The position numbers and the translations under genes are program-made. 32,739 bases of DNA from Solirubrobacteraceae bacterium. Its GTDB lineage: Bacteria > Actinomycetota > Thermoleophilia > Solirubrobacterales > Solirubrobacteraceae. The stretch's first letter is position 1, and the number at the start of each line of letters is the position of its first letter. Shown piece after piece: positions 1 through 7,192 of this stretch. The notes under the pieces were generated by a model, which saw only the letters and a program-made list of their open reading frames with translations, was not told the origin of the DNA and made no database searches. The stretch lies in NCBI GenBank assembly GCA_017882445.1, contig JADGPK010000024.1:1-32739 (forward strand), given 5' to 3'.

Positions 1-935
1 GCGAAGAATGGCGTCGTTGTGTGCAGGGCGTTGACGGCGCCCGCCACCGCGGCGGCGACGTTGTCGAGCGCCGTGCTGTACGTGGTGAGCGCGCCGGTTG
101 GACTCGTCAGGCCGAGCAGAGCTCCGAGCCGACCGCCGGCGGCCGAGGTGAGCGTCTGCGGCCAGTTGACCGCCGTCCCTTCGACCAGAGGTTTCGCGGC
201 GTCGCCGAAGCTCACCGTGTCGGTGCCGTCGGGCTGCTTGGTGACCGCCACCTGCGCCAGGGACGAAAGTTTGTCGAGCAGCAGATCGCGTCGATCGAGC
301 ATGTCGTTGGGCTGCTGACCGGATTCTTCGGCCAGCTTGATCTGGCCGTTGAGCTGCGCGATCTGGCTGGCGTAGTCCGCTACCTGGCCCGTCGGGCCGG
401 CGAGCGCCGCGTACTGTTCGCCCGCCTGGTTGGAGATCGTGGCGAGCTGCCCGCTCAGCTGGTTGAAGGCGGTCGCCAGCTGCTGGGCGGCGGCCACCAC
501 TCCCTGTTTGGCGGCTTCGCTGGTCGGCGAGTTCGCGAGACTGCTCCAGGCACTCCAGAAGGCCGACAGCTGGTTTGAGATGCCCGAGCTGGAAGGCTCG
601 TTGAATGCGCTCTGCGCCTGCGCGAGCTCTTCGGATTGCGTGGTGGCCGCGCTCAGCGAGCTGTTCTGCATGCGGTACTGCGCGTCCAAGAACGCGTCGC
701 GAATGCGCGTGTAGGTCGCGACGTCGACACCGGTGCCGAGCTGTGCGCCCTGCCCGGTCCTGGTCGATATCGCCGGGATCGGGATCGGCTGGTTGGGCTG
801 CAGGACGGCTGTCTCGCGCGAGTAGCCTTCGGTGTTCGCGTTGGCGATGTTGTGCCCGGCGATGTCCAGCGCCTGCTGCTCGGCGAGCAGGCCGCTCAGC
901 GCCGTCTGGAGTCCTTGGAGCGTGGGGACCGACAT
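1..935 (-). CDS. flgK: Flagellar hook-filament junction protein FlgK (C-terminus beyond window)
   Basis: FlgK (HAP1) is secreted through the flagellar export channel and joins the hook to the filament. About 311 residues from the N-terminus are visible. The start reads MSVPTLQGLQTALSGL and carries the axial-protein signature GHNIANANTEGYSRE near residues 27-41. A long coiled-coil region rich in Ala, Gln and Ser follows, as expected for the FlgK D0/D1 part. The reading frame is open to the left edge, so the C-terminal half is missing only because the window ends. The ATG lies 4 bases after the flgN stop, making it the last visible gene of a flgG-flgJ-flgN-flgK operon. FlgN is the known chaperone of FlgK, which supports both calls. 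Confidence 0.95.
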   Translation of the reverse strand, partial: MSVPTLQGLQTALSGLLAEQQALDIAGHNIANANTEGYSRETAVLQPNQPIPIPAISTRTGQGAQLGTGVDVATYTRIRDAFLDAQYRMQNSSLSAATTQSEELAQAQSAFNEPSSSGISNQLSAFWSAWSSLANSPTSEAAKQGVVAAAQQLATAFNQLSGQLATISNQAGEQYAALAGPTGQVADYASQIAQLNGQIKLAEESGQQPNDMLDRRDLLLDKLSSLAQVAVTKQPDGTDTVSFGDAAKPLVEGTAVNWPQTLTSAAGGRLGALLGLTSPTGALTTYSTALDNVAAAVAGAVNALHTTTPFF

Positions 936-939
936 GTCG

Positions 940-1491
940 CTAGGCGCGCAGGTCGAGGACGTGCAGCCCGCCGTGCGGGCGCGGTCGCGTGATGGACGTG
1001 GACGAACCCCGCGTGTCGTAGCCGTTGACGCCGTCGATTGCGAGCATCCCCATCAGGTGGTCGAGGAAGCCCAGCTCGAGCTGCATCAGCGTTCGATTGC
1101 ACGAATGCTCGCGCTGCAGCTCGTGGAGCAGACCCTTCAGCTCGCCGCTGCGAGCGCTTGCGCGCTCGCCGTCTGCGCGGTCCATGAGCGTGGCCAGCAG
1201 GGCCAGCGTGACCGCCTCGGCCGGGACGCCCAACCGCTCGCCGCTGCGCGCGAGCAGGCGCGAGCGATCCTCCTCGAGCAGCTGCCGTCGACCCATCTCG
1301 CCGCGCAGGATGCCGGCAAGGCGCACCACCGTGTGCACGTCGCGGGCACGGATGGCCGCCCCCTGCTCGAGGACGACCGCGAGCAGGCTCCGCGCCGACT
1401 CGATCTGCGCGTCCAGGTGAGCGAGCACGTCCGCCGCGAGGCCGCGATCCTGGGTGGGTCCCGCCTGCGCCAGCAGCGTCGCCGGGCTCAT
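940..1491 (-). CDS. flgN: FlgN-like flagellar export chaperone
   Basis: The 183-residue protein is mostly helical by composition. Many Leu, Glu and Arg residues are spaced for coiled coils, for example in the stretch ending LLHELQREHSCNRTLMQLEL, followed by LGFLDHLMGMLAIDG. This fits FlgN, the cytoplasmic chaperone that guards FlgK and FlgL and hands them to the export gate. Sequence conservation in this family is weak, so the call leans on position: it sits between the rod-binding gene and flgK, the usual site. Its ATG overlaps the upstream stop (ATGA), indicating translational coupling. It is somewhat longer than typical FlgN (about 140-160 residues). The C-terminal 20 residues (RGSSTSITRPRPHGG and following) look disordered. 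Confidence 0.8.
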   Translation of the reverse strand: MSPATLLAQAGPTQDRGLAADVLAHLDAQIESARSLLAVVLEQGAAIRARDVHTVVRLAGILRGEMGRRQLLEEDRSRLLARSGERLGVPAEAVTLALLATLMDRADGERASARSGELKGLLHELQREHSCNRTLMQLELGFLDHLMGMLAIDGVNGYDTRGSSTSITRPRPHGGLHVLDLRA

Positions 1492-1874
1492 GCGGCCGTT
1501 CCGCCTGTCGCCTCGGCATGGCCCGCGCTGTGAACGCCCTCGAGCTCGCGCGTCATCTGCGCCGCGAGGCCCAGACCGCCGGAGCTCATCACCCCGCTCG
1601 AGAGCGCCTGGGGAAGCATCGAGGCCAACTGGCCGCCGGCTGCGTCTGAGGGCGATGATCCGCCGCCTTCGGCGGGCGTTTCTCCTTCTTCGCCGGATCC
1701 TCCCGCCAATCCGCTCGTCGCCGTGAGCGAACCGGCGAGCTGCTGGACGAGCATCTCTTCGAAGCCGAGCGCCGTCGCGTAGGCCTTCTGCGTGCTCGCC
1801 GAGCCCTGGCGGACCCACGCGGGCTCGAGCGCCTGGTTGACCACCGGCAGGCCGGCGGAGGCCTGGATGCTCAT
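1488..1874 (-). CDS. flgJ: Rod-binding protein, FlgJ N-terminal domain type
   Basis: This 128-residue protein has the FlgJ N-domain pattern: an early ALGFEEMLVQQLAGSL helix (near residues 34-50), a low-complexity Gly/Glu/Ser linker, and a C-terminal helix with SSGGLGLAAQM, equivalent to the usual GGLGLA signature. FlgJ N-domains act as the rod cap or scaffold during assembly of FlgB/C/F/G. The muramidase domain found in enterobacterial FlgJ is absent. A separate lytic transglycosylase gene in the cluster (15880-16554) probably supplies that activity. It overlaps flgG upstream and flgN downstream by 4 bases each, so it belongs to the same operon. Confidence 0.85.
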   Translation of the reverse strand: MSIQASAGLPVVNQALEPAWVRQGSASTQKAYATALGFEEMLVQQLAGSLTATSGLAGGSGEEGETPAEGGGSSPSDAAGGQLASMLPQALSSGVMSSGGLGLAAQMTRELEGVHSAGHAEATGGTAA

Positions 1875-2602
1875 GCCCGCAGCTGGTTGGCGATGGACAT
1901 CATCTGGCTCTCGGTCTGGATCGCGCTGCTGGTCAGCTGGTAGCTGCGCTGGGTGCTCACCATCAACGCCATCTCCTTCGCCACGTCGACGTTCGACTCC
2001 TCCAGCGCTCCCTGGTGGATCTTCGCCGCGCCGGCCGCCTGCGGTTCGCCGCTTTCAGCCGTCGGCGTGAGCTCGCTGCCGCCGTCGGAGAGCAGGTGAT
2101 CCGGGGAGGGGACCGTCACGAGCTTGATCTGCCCGAGCGTGCGCTTGCCCACGGTGACGGTGCCGTCGCTTGCGATCCTCACTTCGCTGCCCGTCACGCC
2201 CGCGGGCAGCTTGATCGCGGGCGCCAGGCGGTTGCCTTCGGCGTTGGTGATCACGCCTTCGCCGTCGACGCCGAAGGCGCCGTTGCGCGTGAGCGCCACT
2301 CCTCCGTTGGGGCGGGTCACCTGGAAGTAGCCGTCGCCTTCGATCGCCAGGTCCAGCGGCGCGCCCGTCAGCTTGATCGGGCCCTGCGTGTGGCTGTGGC
2401 CGATGAACTGCGCGCTCGCACCGGCGCCGGTGGTCGTCACGGTGCCGGCCTGTTCGACCTTGTTGTAGAGCAGATCGCTGAAGGCGACGCGCTCGGACTT
2501 GTAGCCCTCGGTCGACACGTTCGCAAGGTCGTTGCTGATCGCGGCGAGCTGTTGCTGCTGCGCTGCCATGCCTGCTGCTGCGGAATAGAGACCTTCGAGC
2601 AT
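1871..2602 (-). CDS. flgG: Flagellar distal rod protein FlgG
   Basis: The 243-residue protein matches FlgG along its whole length. The N-terminus is MLEGLYSAAAGMAAQQ, then SNDLANVSTEGYKSE (the axial-family motif), then SDLLYNKV and QGPIKLTGAPLDLAIEGDGY. The C-terminus has the paired signature EESNVDVAKEMALMV and SYQLTSSAIQTESQMM. FlgG forms the distal rod that passes through the envelope. The length is close to the family's usual 260. It heads the minus-strand operon flgG-flgJ-flgN-flgK, and a sigma-28-type promoter lies about 80 bases upstream. The distinction from the neighbouring FlgF paralogue rests on the N-terminal LLYNKV and QGPIKLTG segments, which are FlgG-like. Confidence 0.93.
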   Translation of the reverse strand: MLEGLYSAAAGMAAQQQQLAAISNDLANVSTEGYKSERVAFSDLLYNKVEQAGTVTTTGAGASAQFIGHSHTQGPIKLTGAPLDLAIEGDGYFQVTRPNGGVALTRNGAFGVDGEGVITNAEGNRLAPAIKLPAGVTGSEVRIASDGTVTVGKRTLGQIKLVTVPSPDHLLSDGGSELTPTAESGEPQAAGAAKIHQGALEESNVDVAKEMALMVSTQRSYQLTSSAIQTESQMMSIANQLRA

Positions 2603-2689
2603 CAGCCCGTCCCGTGTTGGTAGTCGTCGGCGAGCCGGGCTTTCCGCATGGCGGTCCAGCCGAGCGGCTCGATGCTTTCCTCGCCCAGG

Positions 2690-2716
2690 TGATCGGCCGT
2701 CCGCGGACGGACTTGA
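2690..2716 (-). promoter_or_regulatory. Sigma-28/WhiG-type promoter of the flgG-flgJ-flgN-flgK operon
   Basis: Read on the minus strand: TCAAGTCC, 11 bases, GCCGATCA. Against the FliA consensus boxes (TAAAGTTT and GCCGATAA) this is 5/8 and 7/8 with the exact spacing. It lies about 90 bases upstream of the flgG ATG, in the 124-base gap after flgF. The leader would be about 80 bases. Confidence 0.75.
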
Positions 2717-2726
2717 GCCGTCGCGC

Positions 2727-3416
2727 TCAGCCGCCGTTTAGCGAGCCGACCTGCGTGGCGGCCGTCTGCAGCGTGTGGTCGATCGCCTGGATGGCCTGCT
2801 GGCCCGACTGGAAGGTCCGCAGGGAGGTGATCATGTCGACCATCACCCTGGCCGCGTCGACGCCCGAGCCCTCGAGCGCTCCCTGGCGCACGGTGCCGCT
2901 CGCCTTGCCCGCGGCGGTCCCGGTGTAGAGGTTTTCACCCTGCTTGCTCGCGCCGGGCACTTCGAAGGTTCCCAATGCGCTCGCGCTGACGCTGCCGTTC
3001 GCACCGACCTTGACCTGCGCTCCGCTCTGGCTGAGCACCGGGTCGCCGTTCACGTCCGTCACAACGCCCTGCGCGGTGCTCGTGAACTGCCCGTCGCGGG
3101 TGTAGCGGATGCCCTGAGCGGTGCTAACCGCGAAGAAGCCGCTTCCCCGGATCGCGAAGTCGAGCGGTTCGCCCGTTTCCTGAATCGAGGCGGGTGACAG
3201 GTCCGTGTAGGTCTTCCCCAGCGCCACGCCAGTGTTGAGCGAGCCCGCCGGCCCGCCCTGAGTGCTGGCCACCAGCATTTCTCCGAAGCTGTGCTGCGGG
3301 GACTGATCGGCCTTGTATCCGGGAGTCGACGCGTTGGCGAGATCGTTTGAGAGCTGGCCCTGGCGGACCTGCTCGGCGACCATTCCCGAGGCGGCGATTT
3401 CGAGACCGAGATCCAT
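2727..3416 (-). CDS. flgF: Flagellar proximal rod protein FlgF
   Basis: This 229-residue axial protein is a paralogue of FlgG. The N-terminus is MDLGLEIAASGMVAEQ followed by SNDLANASTPGYKAD. A central segment, GEPLDFAIRGSGFFAV, corresponds to the LDLAIxGxGFF motif. The C-terminus has EGSGVDAARVMVDMI and FQSGQQAIQAIDHTL. It most resembles FlgF, a proximal rod subunit, because the N-terminal D1 region is shorter than in FlgG and lacks the DLLY-type segment. It lies between the sigma gene and flgG. A promoter-like site ends only 11 bases before the ATG, so the transcript may have almost no leader. Assignment to FlgF rather than a second FlgG is probable, not certain. Confidence 0.85.
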   Translation of the reverse strand: MDLGLEIAASGMVAEQVRQGQLSNDLANASTPGYKADQSPQHSFGEMLVASTQGGPAGSLNTGVALGKTYTDLSPASIQETGEPLDFAIRGSGFFAVSTAQGIRYTRDGQFTSTAQGVVTDVNGDPVLSQSGAQVKVGANGSVSASALGTFEVPGASKQGENLYTGTAAGKASGTVRQGALEGSGVDAARVMVDMITSLRTFQSGQQAIQAIDHTLQTAATQVGSLNGG

Positions 3417-3427
3417 GTCGCTCGGGT

Positions 3428-3454
3428 TGTTCGACCGCGAGGACGGATTCTTTA
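3428..3454 (-). promoter_or_regulatory. Candidate sigma-28/WhiG-type promoter upstream of flgF
   Basis: Read on the minus strand: TAAAGAAT, 11 bases, GTCGAACA (6/8 and 5/8 against the FliA boxes). The second box is the weakest of the seven sites in this window, but the spacing is exact and the site fills the 61-base gap between the sigma gene and flgF. The expected transcript start is only a few bases from the flgF ATG. Confidence 0.5.
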
Positions 3455-3477
3455 GAGCCCGGCGCGCCGAGCGTCTG

Positions 3478-4290
3478 TCAGCCGACCGACGAAAACAGAG
3501 TCAGCTCGCCCGAGAGCTGTTCGTAGAGGCGCCGGCGGAGCTGGCTGTGGATCTGCGAGACGCGGCTCTCGGAGACGCCGAGCCTGTTGCCGATGTCGCG
3601 CAGCGTCCAATCCTCCACATACAGCAGGACCGCCACCTCGCGCTCCTGCTTGCTCAGGCGCGCGAACGCCGTGCGAAAGCGCTCCTTGGCTTCCCCACGC
3701 TCGGCGCTGACGATCGGGTCTGAGTCCACGTCGGAGCTCTCCAGCGTGTCGATCCGCTCGATCGTGGCGCTCTCGTCCGAGCGCACGATCCGATTGAGCG
3801 AGCCGACCTCCGCGAGCACGATCTGGTCGAGGCGCTCGGTGAGTGCGATCGGCGTCATGCCCACCTTGGCGGCGAGCTCCTCGCGGCTTGGCTGGCGCTC
3901 GTGGGCGGAGATGAAGCTCTCGCGCGCGTTGTTGATCGCACGCTCGTCGCGACGCAGGGAGCGCGGCGCCCAGTCGTGGCGGCGCAGCTCGTCGAGCACC
4001 GCGCCGTGTATCCGGGTCCACGCGTACTGCTCGAGTGTCGCGCCCTTCTCCGGGTCGTAGCGGTCGATCGAGCGGATCAGCGCCTCCAGGCCGCAGGACA
4101 GGAAGTCCTCGACGTCGCACTGGGCGGGGACCTCGCGGACCTTGCGATACACGATGTACCTGACCATCGGCATGAACATGAAGATCAGCCGGTCGCGGGG
4201 CTCACGCTCGCCGGTGCGCCGATACTCCTCCCAGGTCGCGAGCACCTCAGCCGCCGGCGTCCGGACTGCGCGCTTTCCGATTATTTCCAT
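3478..4290 (-). CDS. fliA: Flagellar sigma factor, FliA/WhiG (sigma-28) family
   Basis: The 270-residue protein lacks the sigma-70 region 1.1 and has the FliA/WhiG order. Region 2 comes first (RDRLIFMFMPMVRYIVYRKV, then DVEDFLSCGLEALIRSIDRY and QYAWTRIHGAVLDELRRHD). Region 3 is around ERQPSREELAAKVGM. Region 4 is a helix-turn-helix (LSKQEREVAVLLYVEDWTL, then DIGNRLGVSESRVSQIHSQL). It should direct RNA polymerase to TAAAG-N14-GCCGATAA type promoters, and seven such sites occur in this window. I chose the ATG at 4290 over one 19 codons upstream because GGAGCAGGAGA precedes it directly and the extra residues look non-coding. The gene lies upstream of flgF on the same strand. Whether an anti-sigma FlgM exists cannot be seen here. 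WhiG is an equally good name. Confidence 0.93.
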   Translation of the reverse strand: MEIIGKRAVRTPAAEVLATWEEYRRTGEREPRDRLIFMFMPMVRYIVYRKVREVPAQCDVEDFLSCGLEALIRSIDRYDPEKGATLEQYAWTRIHGAVLDELRRHDWAPRSLRRDERAINNARESFISAHERQPSREELAAKVGMTPIALTERLDQIVLAEVGSLNRIVRSDESATIERIDTLESSDVDSDPIVSAERGEAKERFRTAFARLSKQEREVAVLLYVEDWTLRDIGNRLGVSESRVSQIHSQLRRRLYEQLSGELTLFSSVG

Positions 4291-4573
4291 TCTCCTGCTC
4301 CGATATCGAGGGAACTGGCAAGGGGGATGGCCCGCCTGCTGTGGCACTGTGCTCGCGTCCGAGCGTGGATTTGCAGCGGTTTAACCGGCAGATGGTTTCG
4401 CGACGGCGACGATATCCCCTGCTTCGGTCGTAATTGGAACGTGCAGAGGCCCGTGGGCTCGCGCGAACTGCGGTCGTGCCGCCGGGCTGCGCTCGTGCCG
4501 CCGGGCTGGGCGGCGTTCCCGCACGCACGCCGCTCAGCGATCGCCGTCGCCGGTCGATGACTCAGACCAGGAA
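4291..4573. other. Divergent intergenic region between sigma factor and glycosyltransferase genes
   Basis: No convincing gene. It must hold the start signals of both divergent genes. I see an 11-base palindrome CGGTTTAACCG near 4375-4385, and a 16-base direct repeat TCGTGCCGCCGGGCTG at 4474 and 4493. No sigma-28-type site was found on either strand, so the sigma gene is probably read by another sigma factor. Confidence 0.5.
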
Positions 4574-6523
4574 ATGGCCCTTCGCTTCTCAGGATCGGCT
4601 GCCGAGGACAGCATGGCGCTGGCGACCGACCTGCCGCTGCGTGCGCAGCGGCTGCTGGCCGCCGGTGACTCCGACGGCTACCGCGAGCTGTTCGGTCTGC
4701 TCGAGGCCGTCGAGGACCCGCACCGCCGCTACTGGGCGAGCGCGAGTCTGATCGAGTGGGGGCTCGCGGCGGGCGCGAGCACCTCGCCGACGCGCCTGCC
4801 GCAACTGTTGGCCGTGCTGGCCGAGGGCGCCGTCGAGTCGCTCGAGCGCGAGCCGTGCGAGCCCAGGCTGCTCAACTACGGCGGGGTCATCCTCTACGAG
4901 CTGTGGAGCCTCGAAGCCGCCCAGGCGATGTTCGAGGCCGCCAGGCGCCTGGACCCGCAGCTGGAGGAGATCGAGCGCAACCTCACGGCGGTCGCGATGC
5001 GCAGGCGTGCGATCGGCGGCTCGGGACGCCGCCCGCCGCTCCACCGGGCGCTTCCCGATCTGGAACGACGCGCAAGCGAGGCGGCCGCGCGCGCGCAGCC
5101 CGCTGAGGGGCTGAAGCTGAGCCTGTGCATGATCGTGCGCGACGAGGAGGAGATGCTTCCCCGCTGCCTGGAGGCCGTCTCAGACGCCGTCGATGAGGTC
5201 GTGATCGTCGACACGGGCTCGACCGACGCCACGGTCGAGATCGCGCGATCGTTTGGCGCGCGCGTGATCTCCCACCCATGGACGGGGTCCTTCGCGGAGG
5301 CTCGCAACGTCTCCTTCGACGCCGCGGGCGGAGACTGGCTCATGTACCTGGACGCCGACGAGGTGCTCGTGCGCGAGGACGCGGCGCTGCTGCGTTCGCT
5401 GACGGGACGCACCTGGCGCGAGGCGTTCTACCTCGCGGAGACCAACTACACGGGCGAGCGCGACGACGGCACCGCGGTCACCCACAACGCCATGCGGATC
5501 TTCCGCAACAGGCCCGAGTACCGCTTCGAGGGACGTGTGCACGAGCAGATCGCCGACCGTCTGCCCGCCTTCCTGCCCGAGCGGCTGGAGACCACGGGCG
5601 TGCGCATCGAGCACTACGGCTATCTCGGGGCCGTGCGCGACAGGCGGGAGAAGTCGCGGCGCAACATCGAGCTGCTGCGCCTGCAGCAGGCCGAAGGCCC
5701 CGCCACCGCGTTCCTGCACTACAACCTCGGCTCGGAGTACGCGGCCGTCGAGGACGCTCCGGCCGCGCTAGCCGAGTTCGAACGCTCCTGGGCGCTGCTG
5801 GACACGCTCCCCGACCGGGACGGCGTCGAGTTCGTGCCGGCGTTGATCAGGCGTCTCGTGAAGGCGCTGCGGGTCTGCGGTCGTCCCGCCGAGGCGATCG
5901 CGCGTGCCGAGGAGGGGCTCGAGCGCTTCCCCGGGTTCACCGACCTCGTGCTCGAGCAGGCGCTCGCCAACATCGCGCTCTCGGAGGGCGACCGCGCGAT
6001 CGAACTGTTCGAGCGCTGCATCGAGATGGGTGACGCGCCGCGCCGCTACAGCGCGACGGTCGGTTCCGGCACGCGCCTGCCGAGGGTCTTCCTCGCCGAA
6101 ACGCTGCTCGCGCAGGGGCGCCACACGGAGGCCGCCGCTGTGGCGGCCGAGCTCTCGAGTGATGACCCGCTCGCCGTGGGGCTGCTGGCGGGCGTGCTGG
6201 AGGCTCTGCTGCGCGTCCAGAGCTTCGCGGTGTTCGAGGGCCTCGTCGGCCTGCTGGAGCGCACGCCACTGCCCACCCGCGAGCGGCGAGAGCTGCTGGC
6301 CGGCATGTACCTGCGCTGTGGATACGCCGCTTCAGCGGCGGAAGAGTGGATGGCGGTCTGCCGCGAGGAGCCCGACGCGCGGGCGCTCGTGGGCCTCGCG
6401 CGTGTGGCCGCCTCCCGGGGCATGCCCGGCGAGGCGGGCGAGTTCGCCGCCGCCGCGCTCTCGCATGACCCCGACAACGGTGCCGCCGCGAGCCTGCTCT
6501 CAGAAGCCCAGGCGGCTGCGTAG
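4574..6523 (+). CDS. TPR-containing GT2 family glycosyltransferase, candidate flagellin glycosyltransferase
   Basis: The 649-residue protein has three parts. Residues 1-170 are an Ala/Leu-rich helical, TPR-like segment. Residues about 178-300 are a family 2 glycosyltransferase core that starts LSLCMIVRDEEEMLPRCLEA, continues EVVIVDTGSTDATVEIA, and has the metal and nucleotide-sugar site LMYLDADEVL. The C-terminal half has further TPR-like helices (TAFLHYNLGSEYAAVEDAPA). This layout is that of SunS-like and flagellin-modifying transferases in Gram-positive bacteria, which transfer sugars to protein side chains. Its place between the flagellar sigma factor and flaG-fliD suggests flagellin or another filament protein as substrate. 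That is inference, because flagellin is outside the window. AGGA precedes the chosen ATG; an in-frame ATG 13 codons later is also possible. Confidence 0.85.
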   Translation: MALRFSGSAAEDSMALATDLPLRAQRLLAAGDSDGYRELFGLLEAVEDPHRRYWASASLIEWGLAAGASTSPTRLPQLLAVLAEGAVESLEREPCEPRLLNYGGVILYELWSLEAAQAMFEAARRLDPQLEEIERNLTAVAMRRRAIGGSGRRPPLHRALPDLERRASEAAARAQPAEGLKLSLCMIVRDEEEMLPRCLEAVSDAVDEVVIVDTGSTDATVEIARSFGARVISHPWTGSFAEARNVSFDAAGGDWLMYLDADEVLVREDAALLRSLTGRTWREAFYLAETNYTGERDDGTAVTHNAMRIFRNRPEYRFEGRVHEQIADRLPAFLPERLETTGVRIEHYGYLGAVRDRREKSRRNIELLRLQQAEGPATAFLHYNLGSEYAAVEDAPAALAEFERSWALLDTLPDRDGVEFVPALIRRLVKALRVCGRPAEAIARAEEGLERFPGFTDLVLEQALANIALSEGDRAIELFERCIEMGDAPRRYSATVGSGTRLPRVFLAETLLAQGRHTEAAAVAAELSSDDPLAVGLLAGVLEALLRVQSFAVFEGLVGLLERTPLPTRERRELLAGMYLRCGYAASAAEEWMAVCREEPDARALVGLARVAASRGMPGEAGEFAAAALSHDPDNGAAASLLSEAQAAA

Positions 6524-6531
6524 CCGCCTGG
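6508..6531 (+). terminator. Hairpin overlapping the glycosyltransferase stop codon
   Basis: A perfect 10-base stem (CCAGGCGGCT / AGCCGCCTGG) with a GCGT loop. The TAG stop sits at the loop and 3' arm. No T-run follows, as is usual for high-GC actinobacterial terminators. It would end the glycosyltransferase transcript ahead of the flaG promoter. Confidence 0.55.
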
Positions 6532-6722
6532 AGCACGGCCCGTCACCGACATGGCGGGTCTTGCGCGGTCGAGGGAATGCGAAAAGGGAATCCGGGGTAG
6601 TCAGCTCGCGAGTGCAGAAGGGGAGAGTAGGGCAGTCACATCCCACCATCGGCGGATAGGCGCCACCACCTGCGCAGGTCCGTGAGCTAAGGCCGCAACA
6701 TGTGTCTCAGCGTGAGTGATTC

Positions 6723-6749
6723 TAAAGTTTTTTTGGAGGACGTCGATCA
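6723..6749 (+). promoter_or_regulatory. Sigma-28/WhiG-type promoter of flaG-fliD-fliS
   Basis: TAAAGTTT (8/8 to the FliA -35 box), 11 bases, then GTCGATCA (6/8 to the -10 box). Transcription would begin near 6756, past an ATG at 6752. That argues that the true flaG start is the later ATG at 6827. The 190 bases upstream hold no gene, only a 12-base palindrome ACCTGCGCAGGT at 6668-6679. Confidence 0.8.
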
Positions 6750-6826
6750 CCATGACCGAACACCATCATGCGCGAGGCGGCCCATGGACCGGACCGCGTC
6801 ACACGTTTTCAGGGAGAAAACGCTCT

Positions 6827-7180
6827 ATGAGCTCGCCGATCTTGCCAATATCGGGCCCCTCTGGGCCATTTGCCGCCAGCCCGTCAACGAGGGCGGGCGC
6901 CGCCGAGGCCTCCGCGTTCATGTCTGAGCTCGACGCCAGCAGACATGGGCTGTCGATCGAAGCCGCCCGCGGGGGACCGCCCGCAGAGGTGCTCGACCAG
7001 ATCGCAAGCGCGGGCAGGATACATGAGCAGCTGCACCGCGCCGGAGAAGAGCTGGCCTTCGTGGCGGGAGCCCCCGGCGAGCCCGTCAGGATCGAGGTTC
7101 GAGATCGACAGGGGAACACCCTGCGCACGCTGTCGGTCGCCGAGGCCATGGAGATCGCCGCCGGGAAGCCTGTGGACTAG
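6827..7180 (+). CDS. flaG: FlaG family protein
   Basis: The 117-residue protein has a low-complexity N-terminal half and a C-terminal FlaG-like fold. The recognisable part is LHRAGEELAFVAGAPGEPVR followed by IEVRDRQGNTLRTLSV and AEAMEIAAGKPVD. This matches the FlaG pattern of a strand, 'V.D..TG..IR.IP', and a final 'EE...A' helix. FlaG influences filament length in several bacteria; its mechanism is poorly known. The start at 6827 is chosen because AGGGAG lies 10 bases upstream and the sigma-28 promoter would start the message after the earlier ATG at 6752. fliD follows after 12 bases, the common flaG-fliD-fliS order. Confidence 0.75.
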   Translation: MSSPILPISGPSGPFAASPSTRAGAAEASAFMSELDASRHGLSIEAARGGPPAEVLDQIASAGRIHEQLHRAGEELAFVAGAPGEPVRIEVRDRQGNTLRTLSVAEAMEIAAGKPVD

Positions 7181-7192
7181 CGAGGGCGCGTC

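Noticed and set aside
6532-6722. Possible riboswitch (cyclic dinucleotide or cobalamin type) before flaG
   Set aside because: Short matches such as GGGAATCCGG do not continue into the ordered conserved elements of any class I know, and the sigma-28 promoter starts downstream of it.
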